Shown here: piece after piece, positions 1-7,166 of the stretch
How positions within the stretch are numbered: the first letter of the stretch is position 1
Layout of the letters: each line of letters begins with the position of its first letter
DNA from: Aquificota bacterium
GTDB taxonomy: Bacteria > Aquificota > Aquificia > Aquificales > QOAS01
Direction of reading: 5' to 3'
Assembly (NCBI GenBank): GCA_026987085.1
Contig: JALSNH010000206.1
Coordinates: forward strand, 1-13,718
DNA: 13,718 nt
Position numbers and translations under genes: made by a program
The notes under the pieces: model-generated
What the model was told of the DNA's origin: nothing
Database searches by the model: none
Seen by the model: only the letters and a program-made list of their open reading frames with translations

Positions 1-164
1 AGTGTTATTACCCGGCTATTTCTTTTCCTTTCCAGACGGCGGATAAGATTTTCTCTTGTCCTTTGGAGCTGTATTTTGGAAAGCCAAGGTTGAAGAAAAA
101 CAAAGATAATAAGGAGCCACCACATTAAATTCAAAAGGGCTCCTATGGGGTCAACGTAATACAT
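1..164 (-). CDS. SDH-family (ClpP-class) membrane-anchored serine proteinase, N-terminal fragment
   Basis: Partial gene leaving the left edge; 54 codons are visible. It starts with ATG at 164-162, preceded by a strong Shine-Dalgarno AAAAGGAGG eight bases upstream. The peptide begins MYYVDPIGALLNLMWWLLII, has one hydrophobic N-terminal membrane segment (about residues 6-24), then QPWLSKIQLQRTRENLIRRL and ERKRNSRVITL. This order (short membrane anchor, QPWL, basic LIRRLERKR, SRVITL) is the N-terminal signature of the SDH/DUF114 family of ClpP-like serine proteinases (PF01972) found in archaea and thermophilic bacteria. The catalytic Ser/Lys region is outside the window, so activity cannot be confirmed. 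It lies 28 bases downstream of the RNase E/G-like gene on the same strand and is probably its operon partner. Confidence 0.8.
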   Translation of the reverse strand, partial: MYYVDPIGALLNLMWWLLIIFVFLQPWLSKIQLQRTRENLIRRLERKRNSRVIT

Positions 165-192
165 TCTTTGAACCTCCTTTTAAACTTGAAAA

Positions 193-1458
193 TTAAAACT
201 CCAAAGAAAAATTGTTCAACGGAATGTTCCAATCAAAGCGGATTTTTAGATTTGTAAGAGTAAACTTTCTAAGTTCTTCTTCAATTTCTCTCCTTAAAGG
301 GTTAATTTTCAGAATGATTTCTTCTGTATATATGTCGGGTAATTTTTCAAGAATTTCGTAAACCATCAATTGGTCCCTTTTTAGAATCGTTCCACAAACG
401 GAATTGTATGAACCTAATCTCTCTTTAATTGAAGGACTCCTTCTAGGACAGATTAATTCTAAAAGACCTCCATTTGTATATCCCAAAATTTTGCATCCCA
501 AAGGGGCTAGGTGTTTCTTTAATTCTTGTTTAAGGTTGTTATCTTTTTTTAAACCTGCCGGGTCGATAATTACAGTTCCACCTATTTGGTTTAGTTTTAA
601 ATAATTAACTACCGCATTTACAGCATTTCTATTTAATTCACTTTTATTCCAATAACCATTTATATCTATGGTAGTTATTCCTCCCGCTGTGCTAATTAAT
701 AGGAAACCACCGTTAAATGGAACTTTTTTTTCAAAAACAGCTGTAGCCAATTTGGATATTTCTACCTCCCTAAGAAATCTTTTCAAACCTTTTTCCTCAC
801 ATTGGATATCTAAAGGGAAAAGTTCCTTTAAAGTTTTTAATCCATTGCATAGGTCTTTTGAAGGAACGATAACCTTTCCACCGCAAGATTTTAAAAGCAG
901 AGTGTAAACCCCCTTCCAAAGTAGAGGAAGTTTTAACTTTCCTTTTCGAAGAAGGGAGAGAAAGTGTTCTGCAAGCGGTAAATGTTTTAAACAGAGTGGA
1001 GGGTTATAAACATTTAAAGAAACCTTCCACCGCGAGGTCCAATTTTTAAACTCCTTAAAAAACCTTTTTTCTTCTAAAAAGTAAACCTTACTTTTGTCGT
1101 TTAAAACAATTGAACACCCGCAAAATGGAATAAATATATTTGCTGAAACTAATGAAGGTTTTCCTTCAAAACTTTCTCTAGCAATTTGAAAAAGTGCTGT
1201 ATCTCCAACCTTTAAATTTTTAGAGTGCTTAAAAGGCAAAAAAAAATCGCCAAAAGGTGGCACTTCAACAAAAAAACCTTCTAAAGTAGGTTCCCTTCTT
1301 ATCACCTTTCCCACCAAGAGGGAATAAACAGGAGGTTCCTCCAGGGGGGTAAATAAGGTTTCAACACCGAAAGGAGTTTTTTCTACTTCCCATATGCCAA
1401 AGGAAAAGGGTATGCGATAAATACCCATAGGAGTTTTAACTTTAAAAACCTCCTTCAA
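193..1458 (-). CDS. Compact RNase E/G-family ribonuclease-like protein
   Basis: A 421-residue protein resembling the catalytic core of RNase E/G, the 5'-monophosphate-sensing endoribonucleases of mRNA decay and rRNA maturation. Residues about 45-110 look like the S1 RNA-binding region (VGKVIRREPTLEGFFVEVP, then FFLPF). The catalytic block is clear: IDIN at 264-267 (Asp265, matching E. coli RNase E Asp303) and GGTVIID at 293-299 (Asp299, matching Asp346), then GGLLELICPRRSPSIKERL, matching the family FGLLEMSRQRLRPSL. The spacing between the two Asp residues is about nine shorter than in E. coli. The zinc-link CPxC motif is reduced to a single Cys355 (SVCGT), so metal-linked dimerisation may differ. 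The start is uncertain: TTG at 1458 lies three bases after a -10-like TAAAAT; an ATG occurs at 1428, with AAGGAGG too far upstream of it (about 20 bases). Confidence 0.72.
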   Translation of the reverse strand: MKEVFKVKTPMGIYRIPFSFGIWEVEKTPFGVETLFTPLEEPPVYSLLVGKVIRREPTLEGFFVEVPPFGDFFLPFKHSKNLKVGDTALFQIARESFEGKPSLVSANIFIPFCGCSIVLNDKSKVYFLEEKRFFKEFKNWTSRWKVSLNVYNPPLCLKHLPLAEHFLSLLRKGKLKLPLLWKGVYTLLLKSCGGKVIVPSKDLCNGLKTLKELFPLDIQCEEKGLKRFLREVEISKLATAVFEKKVPFNGGFLLISTAGGITTIDINGYWNKSELNRNAVNAVVNYLKLNQIGGTVIIDPAGLKKDNNLKQELKKHLAPLGCKILGYTNGGLLELICPRRSPSIKERLGSYNSVCGTILKRDQLMVYEILEKLPDIYTEEIILKINPLRREIEEELRKFTLTNLKIRFDWNIPLNNFSLEF

Positions 1459-1461
1459 GGG

Positions 1462-1467
1462 ATTTTA
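1462..1467 (-). promoter_or_regulatory. Candidate -10 box of the RNase E/G-like gene
   Basis: Reads TAAAAT on the minus strand, three bases before the TTG start. It sits in a 15-base block identical to the block in front of rluD. No convincing -35 box is visible. Motif matching only. Confidence 0.4.
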
Positions 1468-1542
1468 AAATCTATCCCGTAGGGAACAAGCTTTTAGCTG
1501 AAGCGACGGAACCCTTTATATCTAAAGAAGGTAAGTTCAGGA

Positions 1543-1548
1543 TTTAAT
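1543..1548 (+). promoter_or_regulatory. Candidate -10 box of the dynamin-like gene
   Basis: TTTAAT followed by CTTTTTTT and then ATG at 1557. There is no Shine-Dalgarno sequence, and the eight-base spacing would place the transcription start at or next to the start codon. This suggests a leaderless or nearly leaderless message. Motif-based only. Confidence 0.4.
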
Positions 1549-1556
1549 CTTTTTTT

Positions 1557-3176
1557 ATGTCCAACCATTTGGAGAATTTCATTAGAAATAAAATAGTCCT
1601 GTTGAAGGATATCTGTAAAGACATACATCCTTCTATAGAAGGAAATTTGAAATATCTGCTTGAAAGGTTGGAAAATCCATTTTTAATAACCGTTTTTGGA
1701 GAGGTAAAAGCGGGTAAAAGTTCCTTTATAAATGCCCTTCTAAAAATTCCTGACCTTTGTAGGACCGATGTAGATATTTGCACCGATAGAATTTATTTGC
1801 TCAAATACTGTTCCAAGGAAGGAAAGAGAAAAATAGACGAACTTACGGAGGAAATATGTATAAATAATCCCCTTTTGAAGGGGATTACTATTGTCGATAC
1901 TCCCGGTATTAATTCGGTTTTGGAACACCATACCTATATAACAGAAAATTTTCTACCCAAAAGTGATGCAATTTTGCTTATTTTAGAAGCGGATAATCCA
2001 CATACCAAACCTATTTGGGATTGGGTAAAGTTAATTTCAAAAAAATTCGGTAAAAAACTAGTTTTCATACTGCAAAAAAGTGACCGCCTAACTTCCGAAC
2101 AGTTGGAGCGGATTATAAAAAGGGTTAAGGATTATGCCCGCGAAAGCGGGGTTGAAAATCCTGTAATATTTCCCGTTTCGGCTCTTAGGGAACTTCAAGA
2201 CGAAAAGGGTAGCGGTTTCGATAAGTTAAGAAACTACCTTCGCGAAAATTTCACCGGAGAAGCCCAAAGAAAGCTAAAGCTGGAGGGTATTAGAAAGGAA
2301 CTTATAAACCTATACGAGGAATGTTTAAAGCGGGTAAACAACCTGATCGTGGAAGCAGAAAATTTAAAATCCAACCTAGAAGAGACTTTGAATTTAATAA
2401 AGAAAAAGAAGAAGGAGGCGGATTCCTACAAAAAACTTTTAGAGGATTCTGTGGATAGCTACATTAAAAGGTTGTCCAAAGAAATTCTGTTCCAAGTGGA
2501 GGAAATTTCAATAATAGATTTGACCTTTAGAAAGGGTAGGGTAAAAAAATTAATAAGCCAGATAGAGGAAAATTTAAAAGGTAGCCTGAAAAGGTTTATC
2601 GAAAATGAACTTATTCCAAAAATTGAACTGTTTGAGGAGGGTTTCCTAAAAGGGGCTGTAGAGGAATTTTCCAAACGGAGGGAGGAATTTAAAAGTTTCC
2701 TTAAAAAGGTTGGAAAAGGTAAAATTGACCGCCAAAGATTAACCGGTTTAGCCCACCGTTTTACAGGAACGGCGGAAAATATAAAACTACCCTCCACTGA
2801 AGGAGTAATAGCCTTTGTAGGGACCTCCCTTACCGCGGGCATACTTTTGACCTTGTTAAGTAGTTCTTTTATTGTCGATATTACCGGCGGTGTGATAAGT
2901 GCTTTGGGCCTTCTAATTGGTTCTACATACCTTCTTAGAAGTAAAAGACAACTGGAGAGGAAAATTGAAGAAATCCTATATAAGGAACTGGGAGAGAAAT
3001 TAAAAAGGGAAATCTCAAATCTCTTGGAGGAAAGGTTAATGAAAACCCTCGGAGTGATGGAATCTTATCTCAACGATAGGTTAAAAATTCTTGATAACCA
3101 ACTAGAGGAGCTTAAAAAAATTAAAAACCTTTTGGAGAAAAATTTGGTTGAACTAAAAAAGGTAGAAATAGATTGA
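1557..3176 (+). CDS. Bacterial dynamin-like GTPase with C-terminal membrane hairpin
   Basis: A 539-residue large GTPase of the dynamin superfamily (PF00350-like), a group that binds and remodels membranes. Visible GTPase motifs: G1/P-loop GEVKAGKSS at 48-56, G3 DTPG at 114-117, and a G4-like QKSD at 173-176 (canonical NKxD/TKxD, with Gln in first place). Residues about 240-400 and 460-539 are strongly charged and helical, the expected stalk/coiled coil, with a Lys-rich run at 282-286. Residues about 416-460 form two adjacent hydrophobic helices separated by DITGG, resembling the membrane-insertion paddle of bacterial dynamin-like proteins. The start ATG has no Shine-Dalgarno but has TTTAAT eight bases upstream. 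The next gene on the same strand begins 36 bases downstream. Many bacterial dynamins occur as pairs; no second copy is visible here. The exact biological role is unknown. Confidence 0.85.
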   Translation: MSNHLENFIRNKIVLLKDICKDIHPSIEGNLKYLLERLENPFLITVFGEVKAGKSSFINALLKIPDLCRTDVDICTDRIYLLKYCSKEGKRKIDELTEEICINNPLLKGITIVDTPGINSVLEHHTYITENFLPKSDAILLILEADNPHTKPIWDWVKLISKKFGKKLVFILQKSDRLTSEQLERIIKRVKDYARESGVENPVIFPVSALRELQDEKGSGFDKLRNYLRENFTGEAQRKLKLEGIRKELINLYEECLKRVNNLIVEAENLKSNLEETLNLIKKKKKEADSYKKLLEDSVDSYIKRLSKEILFQVEEISIIDLTFRKGRVKKLISQIEENLKGSLKRFIENELIPKIELFEEGFLKGAVEEFSKRREEFKSFLKKVGKGKIDRQRLTGLAHRFTGTAENIKLPSTEGVIAFVGTSLTAGILLTLLSSSFIVDITGGVISALGLLIGSTYLLRSKRQLERKIEEILYKELGEKLKREISNLLEERLMKTLGVMESYLNDRLKILDNQLEELKKIKNLLEKNLVELKKVEID

Positions 3177-3212
3177 ATTTTCCCTTTTAAAGGTTTAATT
3201 CAATAACAATAG

Positions 3213-4163
3213 ATGGCCTTAACCTTGGATTACGATATAGAGAGGCTTTTATACCTTCACCAAATTTCCAAAAGGGATAGGGAAAGAATAAAATTTCTTA
3301 GAACCTTTTTAGGACAATATAAAAAGGAATTGACCAACCTCGTAGCAGATACACTTTACAAATTCCCCGAACTTAGGGAGTATCTTACCCCTTCAACTAT
3401 CGAAGAATTTAAAAAACTTTTTGAAGAGTGGTTTGATAGGCTTTTAGAGGCAAATTACAATTCGAGCTATTTGAACTATCTTCTATCGGTGGGAGAAAAA
3501 TTTTTCAACTACGGTTTTTCGCCCCACCACATAATTGTGCTGATGGATTTTGTTAGAAATTATCTGAATAGCAGAATTATTGAGCATATAAAGGAACTTG
3601 ATAGAGATGAAGAGATAGAAAAATACAGAGCAGCTTTAAAATCATTGAATAAAGTTTTAGATTTAAACCTTGACATCATAATTTCCCACTACGTAGATGT
3701 TGAAACCAAAAAGCTGTTGGAATTAGGGAAGATATGGCGTTTAATAATTGGTGCCGCTCAGAAATTCGGCCTGCTGTTGGATATATCTATATTGGCCGGG
3801 CTAGCTTTACTGGCTTTTTTCATCATTTTTCTCTTTATCAGCGATATAACCCATATTTTTGGTGGAGGTATAGCCCACGGTATCATCGCCGCCCTCGGTG
3901 ATTTGCTAATACTTTGGACCATATTAGAGCTTCTAAACAGTCAGATTAAATTTATGTTGGGAGGAGATTTTGCTATATCTTCCTTCGTTAGTGTTGCTTT
4001 AGCAGCTACTATAAGGGAAGCGTTGATAGCCTCATTGCAGCACGGAAAACCTATAGAGTTTAAACTCGCTTTGGCTTTAATCATCTTTGTTTTAGGAGTG
4101 GTGTTTGGTATAGTCAAATGGTTTGAAATTAAAAGTTCTAAGAAAAGGGCGATAGTCTCCTAA
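3213..4163 (+). CDS. Globin-fold (protoglobin-like) sensor domain fused to PsiE-like membrane domain
   Basis: A 316-residue protein with two parts. Residues about 20-160 follow the globin-coupled-sensor pattern: FLRTFLGQYKKELTNLVADT, PELREYLTP, EEWFDRLL, SSYLNYLLSVGEKFFNYGFS, then HHIIVLMDFVRNYLN. In heme-binding members the IGxxH segment supplies the proximal His; here the aligned residues are VGEKF (93-97), so Phe97 replaces it. Residues about 175-295 contain four hydrophobic segments (about 177-200, 207-231, 243-265, 274-293) with LLILWTILELLNSQIK and ATIREALIASL, resembling the PsiE (phosphate-starvation-inducible E, PF06146) family. A cytosolic sensor on a membrane module is inferred; signal and output are unknown. 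It follows the dynamin gene after 36 bases without a Shine-Dalgarno sequence (TTTAAT at 3194-3199). Its TAA overlaps the pyrH stop codon from the other strand. Confidence 0.7.
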   Translation: MALTLDYDIERLLYLHQISKRDRERIKFLRTFLGQYKKELTNLVADTLYKFPELREYLTPSTIEEFKKLFEEWFDRLLEANYNSSYLNYLLSVGEKFFNYGFSPHHIIVLMDFVRNYLNSRIIEHIKELDRDEEIEKYRAALKSLNKVLDLNLDIIISHYVDVETKKLLELGKIWRLIIGAAQKFGLLLDISILAGLALLAFFIIFLFISDITHIFGGGIAHGIIAALGDLLILWTILELLNSQIKFMLGGDFAISSFVSVALAATIREALIASLQHGKPIEFKLALALIIFVLGVVFGIVKWFEIKSSKKRAIVS

Positions 4164-4876
4164 CTTTTAACGAGAGAACCTACTTTCTCTCCTTTTACGG
4201 CTTTTACCAAATTATCCGCTTCAAAAATATTGAGAACCATTATTGGAATATTGTTTTCCTTTGCCAGTGTTAGGGCGGTGGAATCCATAACTTTAAGGTT
4301 CCTATTTAAGGCTTCCATATGGGAAATTTCTTCAATTTTCTCCGCTTTAGGGTTTTTCTTCGGGTCGTCGGTATAGATACCGTCAACTTTTGTAGCTTTT
4401 ATTATTACGTCAGCTTTAATTTCTGCTGCTCTCAGAGCCGCTGCCGTGTCGGTAGAAAAGAAAGGATTACCTGTTCCTGCTCCAAAAATTACAACCCTTC
4501 CCTTTTCCAAATGTCTAATAGCTCTTCTTCTTATGTAAGGTTCGGCCACCGCACGAATTTCCAAAGCGGATAAAACCCTTGTAGGAATTTGAGCTATATT
4601 TTCCAAGGCGTTTTGTAAGGCGAGAGCGTTTATTAAGGTTGCAAGCATACCCATATAATCACCGGTAGCCCTATCTATACCTATATCGGTTCCTTGAATA
4701 CCTCTAAAGATATTTCCACCGCCAACCACTATGGCTATTTGAACACCTTCATTGTAGACTTTCTTTATTTCATTTGAAATATATCTTAGAAAGTTAGGGT
4801 CTATTCCCTGGCCCTTTACACCTCCAAAAGCCTCGCCCGAAAGTTTTAAAAGAATTCTTTTGAACTTATTTCCCAT
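4160..4876 (-). CDS. pyrH: UMP kinase
   Basis: Phosphorylates UMP to UDP with ATP in pyrimidine nucleotide synthesis; a cytosolic hexamer of the amino-acid-kinase family. From the ATG at 4876 the protein is 238 residues, the usual family length, and opens MGNKFKRILLKLSGEAFGG. Further signatures are VVGGGNIFRG, ATGDYMGMLATLINALAL, FGAGTGNPFFSTDTAAALRA, ATKVDGIYTDDP and KVMDSTALTLA, covering the phosphate, UMP and ATP sites. A longer reading from TTG at 4906 is possible but would overlap the cdsA start and adds no conserved residues. No Shine-Dalgarno is seen; TACAAT lies 12 bases upstream. The gene is not next to tsf or frr as in many bacteria. Its TAG overlaps the stop of the convergent globin/PsiE gene. 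Confidence 0.95.
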   Translation of the reverse strand: MGNKFKRILLKLSGEAFGGVKGQGIDPNFLRYISNEIKKVYNEGVQIAIVVGGGNIFRGIQGTDIGIDRATGDYMGMLATLINALALQNALENIAQIPTRVLSALEIRAVAEPYIRRRAIRHLEKGRVVIFGAGTGNPFFSTDTAAALRAAEIKADVIIKATKVDGIYTDDPKKNPKAEKIEEISHMEALNRNLKVMDSTALTLAKENNIPIMVLNIFEADNLVKAVKGEKVGSLVKS

Positions 4877-4900
4877 CGAGAGGGGAAAATTGTAAACAAT
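4877..4900. promoter_or_regulatory. Divergent pyrH/cdsA start region with small inverted repeat
   Basis: Only 22 bases separate the pyrH and cdsA start codons. An inverted repeat ATTGT-AA-ACAAT at 4889-4900 runs into the cdsA ATG. On the minus strand it supplies TTTACAAT, a plausible -10 box for pyrH. On the plus strand GAGAGGGGA at 4878-4886 could be a distant Shine-Dalgarno for cdsA (about 12-base spacing). The cdsA promoter must then lie inside the pyrH 5' coding region. This is inferred from motifs only. Confidence 0.4.
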
Positions 4901-5681
4901 GGACAACTTACGTAGGTTTTGGTTTCAAATTACTTCCTCCCGCGAAAGTGCAGGGTTGGTTATAGCTTTCCTAACATTGTTTACCGTATTTTTACCCCAC
5001 TTCCTTTTTATATTCGTTATATTTAAGCTCGCCTACTTTTTCGGTTTGGAATTGGAAAAAATCCTCCAAAGGAAACTTTTAAGAATAGTTCCTATTGTAG
5101 GTTTGGTAGGTTCTTTAATTTCACCTTTTGCAGGAGTATTGTTTATATTCTTGACCGCTTTGGGCTTTAGCTACTTCAATGTCCGCTTAAGGGGTTATTA
5201 CAGTGCCGATATTTTCAACCGGTTTGTGGAAGATATATTTGCCGGAATCTATATAAGTTTTTCCCTGGATGCTTTAATCCGCATTAAAGAATATTCCACA
5301 CCCCTTTTATTATCCTTGGTCCTTTCAATATGGGCAGCCGATACAGCTGCCTACTATGTGGGCAAGAAATTTGGAAAAACTCCCTTTGCCAGGTTGTTGT
5401 CTCCTTCCAAAACCTTTGAAGGATTTTTAGGCGGTTTAATAGCTGGAACTCTAGTAGGAACGGTATCTTCAACCTATTTCGGTTTGGAATTTAATTCTCC
5501 CCTTCTTTGGACAACAGTTGTTTTGATTTCTGTTTTGGGAGATCTATTTGAAAGTTTTATAAAACGCTCTTTTGGAGTTAAAGATAGTTCTAACCTTTTA
5601 GGTAGCCACGGCGGACTTCTCGACCGTTTTGATGCCTTACTTTTTGCCGCGTTAGCTTTAGCTTCTTTCCTAAAGTTTTAA
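4899..5681 (+). CDS. cdsA: Phosphatidate cytidylyltransferase (CDP-diacylglycerol synthase)
   Basis: Condenses CTP with phosphatidic acid to CDP-diacylglycerol, the branch-point precursor of bacterial phospholipids, in the inner membrane. The 260-residue protein has multiple hydrophobic segments, for example about residues 17-47, 61-91, 137-152 and 174-192. Its C-terminus carries the family signature: ESFIKRSFGVKDSSNLLGSH followed by GGLLDRFDALLFAA, including the KD, HGG and LDRFD residues around the metal/CTP site. The usual PGHGG reads GSHGG here, a mild deviation. A TAA immediately upstream in frame makes ATG 4899 the only reasonable start. It is followed after 37 bases by pyrD on the same strand. 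No functional coupling to pyrD is obvious beyond both acting on cytidine/uridine nucleotide flow. Confidence 0.92.
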   Translation: MDNLRRFWFQITSSRESAGLVIAFLTLFTVFLPHFLFIFVIFKLAYFFGLELEKILQRKLLRIVPIVGLVGSLISPFAGVLFIFLTALGFSYFNVRLRGYYSADIFNRFVEDIFAGIYISFSLDALIRIKEYSTPLLLSLVLSIWAADTAAYYVGKKFGKTPFARLLSPSKTFEGFLGGLIAGTLVGTVSSTYFGLEFNSPLLWTTVVLISVLGDLFESFIKRSFGVKDSSNLLGSHGGLLDRFDALLFAALALASFLKF

Positions 5682-5702
5682 AGATTAAATTTTTATTTTC
5701 TT

Positions 5703-5710
5703 TTGAAAAT
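5703..5710 (+). promoter_or_regulatory. Candidate -10 region of pyrD
   Basis: TTGAAAAT followed by GTTTTTTT and ATG at 5719. There is no Shine-Dalgarno. The spacing and T-run mirror the start of the dynamin-like gene, suggesting a leaderless transcript from a promoter in the 37-base cdsA-pyrD gap. The match to a -10 consensus is weak. Confidence 0.3.
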
Positions 5711-5718
5711 GTTTTTTT

Positions 5719-6642
5719 ATGTCCGTTGACCTTTCTATAGAGCTTTGGGGTATTAAATTCAAAAACCCGGTTTGGGTAGCTTCGGGAACCTTCGGCTACG
5801 GTTTGGAAGCAAATGAAATATACGATATATCCCAGTTAGGTGCGGTAGTTTTAAAAGGTCTTTCTTTAAAACCCCGTGAAGGAAATGAACCTCCCAGAAT
5901 AGTTGAAACTTACTGCGGAATGTTAAATGCTATAGGTCTTCAAAACCCCGGAGTGGAAAGATTTTTAAAAGAGATCTATCCTAAATTGGAAAGAATAGAT
6001 ACCCACTTTGTGGCCAATGTATTTGATGAAACCGAAGAAGGTTATATTGAAGTTATAAAAAACCTTGAGGGAGCTTCAAAAATAGTAGCATACGAGCTGA
6101 ATGTTTCCTGTCCAAATGTAAAAAAAGGAGGAATGATATTTGGCCACGATGAAAAAGTTTTATCCTCCCTTGTTGAAAAAGTTAAAAAGGTTTCAACTAA
6201 ACCGGTAATAGTAAAACTTTCCCCAAATGTGGGAGATATAAAAAAATTTGCAAGGGTCTGTGTGGAAGCCGGGGCTGACGGTATATCTCTGATAAATACT
6301 TTGCTGGCTATGAAAATTAATGTCGAAAAAATGAAGCCGGAGCTTTCCATAAAAACCGGTGGATTATCGGGACCTGCAATATTACCTATAGCGGTTCGAA
6401 TGGTTTACCAGGTCTACGAGGAGATAGAAAATGAAATTCCTATTATAGGAATGGGAGGTATCTCTACGATAAATGATGCGCTTGAGCATATTCTTGCAGG
6501 GGCCTCGGCTATTCAAGTTGGCACTGCCAATTTTTACGATCCTTTGGCTCCTATAAAAATCATTAAGGAACTTCGGGAATTTTTAGAAAAAAAAGGCTTT
6601 TCAAGGTTTGAACAGATAATAGGAAGGGCCCATACTTCTTAG
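5719..6642 (+). CDS. pyrD: Dihydroorotate dehydrogenase, class 1B catalytic subunit
   Basis: Oxidises dihydroorotate to orotate, the fourth step of pyrimidine synthesis, using FMN. The 307-residue length and motifs fit the cytosolic PyrDB type: NPVWVASGTFGYG at the N-terminus, VVLKGLSLKPREGN, LQNPGV, the catalytic-loop Cys in ELNVSCPNVKKGG, VKLSPNV, LINTLLAMKI, KTGGLSGPAI, and the FMN-phosphate site GMGGISTINDALEHILAGAS with QVGTAN. PyrDB normally pairs with PyrK, an iron-sulfur/FAD subunit that passes electrons to NAD; no pyrK is in the window. The class 1B assignment rests on the Cys (rather than Ser) base and overall pattern. The neighbouring pyrH on the other strand acts later in the same pathway. 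Confidence 0.95.
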   Translation: MSVDLSIELWGIKFKNPVWVASGTFGYGLEANEIYDISQLGAVVLKGLSLKPREGNEPPRIVETYCGMLNAIGLQNPGVERFLKEIYPKLERIDTHFVANVFDETEEGYIEVIKNLEGASKIVAYELNVSCPNVKKGGMIFGHDEKVLSSLVEKVKKVSTKPVIVKLSPNVGDIKKFARVCVEAGADGISLINTLLAMKINVEKMKPELSIKTGGLSGPAILPIAVRMVYQVYEEIENEIPIIGMGGISTINDALEHILAGASAIQVGTANFYDPLAPIKIIKELREFLEKKGFSRFEQIIGRAHTS

Positions 6643-6674
6643 AAAAAATTGAATGACCTGTCGGTGAAACTTTT

Positions 6675-6686
6675 TTTAAATTAAAA
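6675..6686 (+). promoter_or_regulatory. Candidate -10 region of smpB
   Basis: TTTAAATTAAAA followed by CCTCCA and ATG at 6693. The bases before the start are CCTCC, the complement of a Shine-Dalgarno, so initiation here is probably leaderless rather than Shine-Dalgarno-driven. The same CCTCCA-ATG junction precedes the HAD gene. Confidence 0.35.
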
Positions 6687-6692
6687 CCTCCA

Positions 6693-7166
6693 ATGGTAAG
6701 GCAAACGGGAATAAAAATTATTGCAAAGAACAAAACCGCTCCGCGGGATTACGAAATTTTGGAAAGGTATGAAGCCGGTATAGTCCTATTGGGACCTGAA
6801 GTCAAGGCTTTAAGAGAACACCCTAACGTATCTTTTAAAGATAGCTTTGTAAAAATAGTAAAAGGAGAAGCTTGGTTATATAACCTCTACATACCTCCTT
6901 ATCGCCACAATACATTGATGAAAATAGATCCTTTAAGAACAAGAAAACTACTTCTCCATAAAAGGGAAATTAAACGTTTGGCAGGTAAAGTTGAACAGAA
7001 AGGGCTTACAATTATTCCACTATCTCTCTACTTTAAAAATGGAAAAGTTAAAGTTGAAATAGCGGTAGCCAAAGGTAAGAAAAAAGTTGATATCAGAAAA
7101 GAATTAAAAGAAAAAGCTTTAAAACGAGAACTTGAAAGGCAATTCAAGGGTAAATTTAAACTTTAA
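6693..7166 (+). CDS. smpB: SsrA (tmRNA)-binding protein SmpB
   Basis: Binds tmRNA and brings it to stalled ribosomes for trans-translation. The 157-residue protein has the family core: DYEILERYEAGIVLLGPEVK, NVSFKDSFVKI, GEAWLYNLYIPPY, then DPLRTRKLLLHKREIKRLAG and GLTIIPLSLYFKNGKVKVEI, ending in AVAKGKKKVDIRKELKEKA with the usual basic tail. The common GTEVKSLR reads GPEVKALR, a small variation. It begins 50 bases after pyrD. No ssrA gene is visible in the window. Its TAA overlaps the TAA of the convergent hypothetical gene across a TTTAAA core, leaving no space for a terminator between them. Confidence 0.96.
   Translation: MVRQTGIKIIAKNKTAPRDYEILERYEAGIVLLGPEVKALREHPNVSFKDSFVKIVKGEAWLYNLYIPPYRHNTLMKIDPLRTRKLLLHKREIKRLAGKVEQKGLTIIPLSLYFKNGKVKVEIAVAKGKKKVDIRKELKEKALKRELERQFKGKFKL

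Noticed and set aside
2459..2842. 127-codon minus-strand frame inside the dynamin gene
   Set aside because: Antisense to well-supported helical stalk coding sequence; Ser/Pro-rich translation with no recognisable motif.
4877..4906. pyrH start at TTG 4906
   Set aside because: It adds ten non-conserved residues and overlaps the cdsA start; ATG 4876 gives the usual UMP kinase N-terminus.
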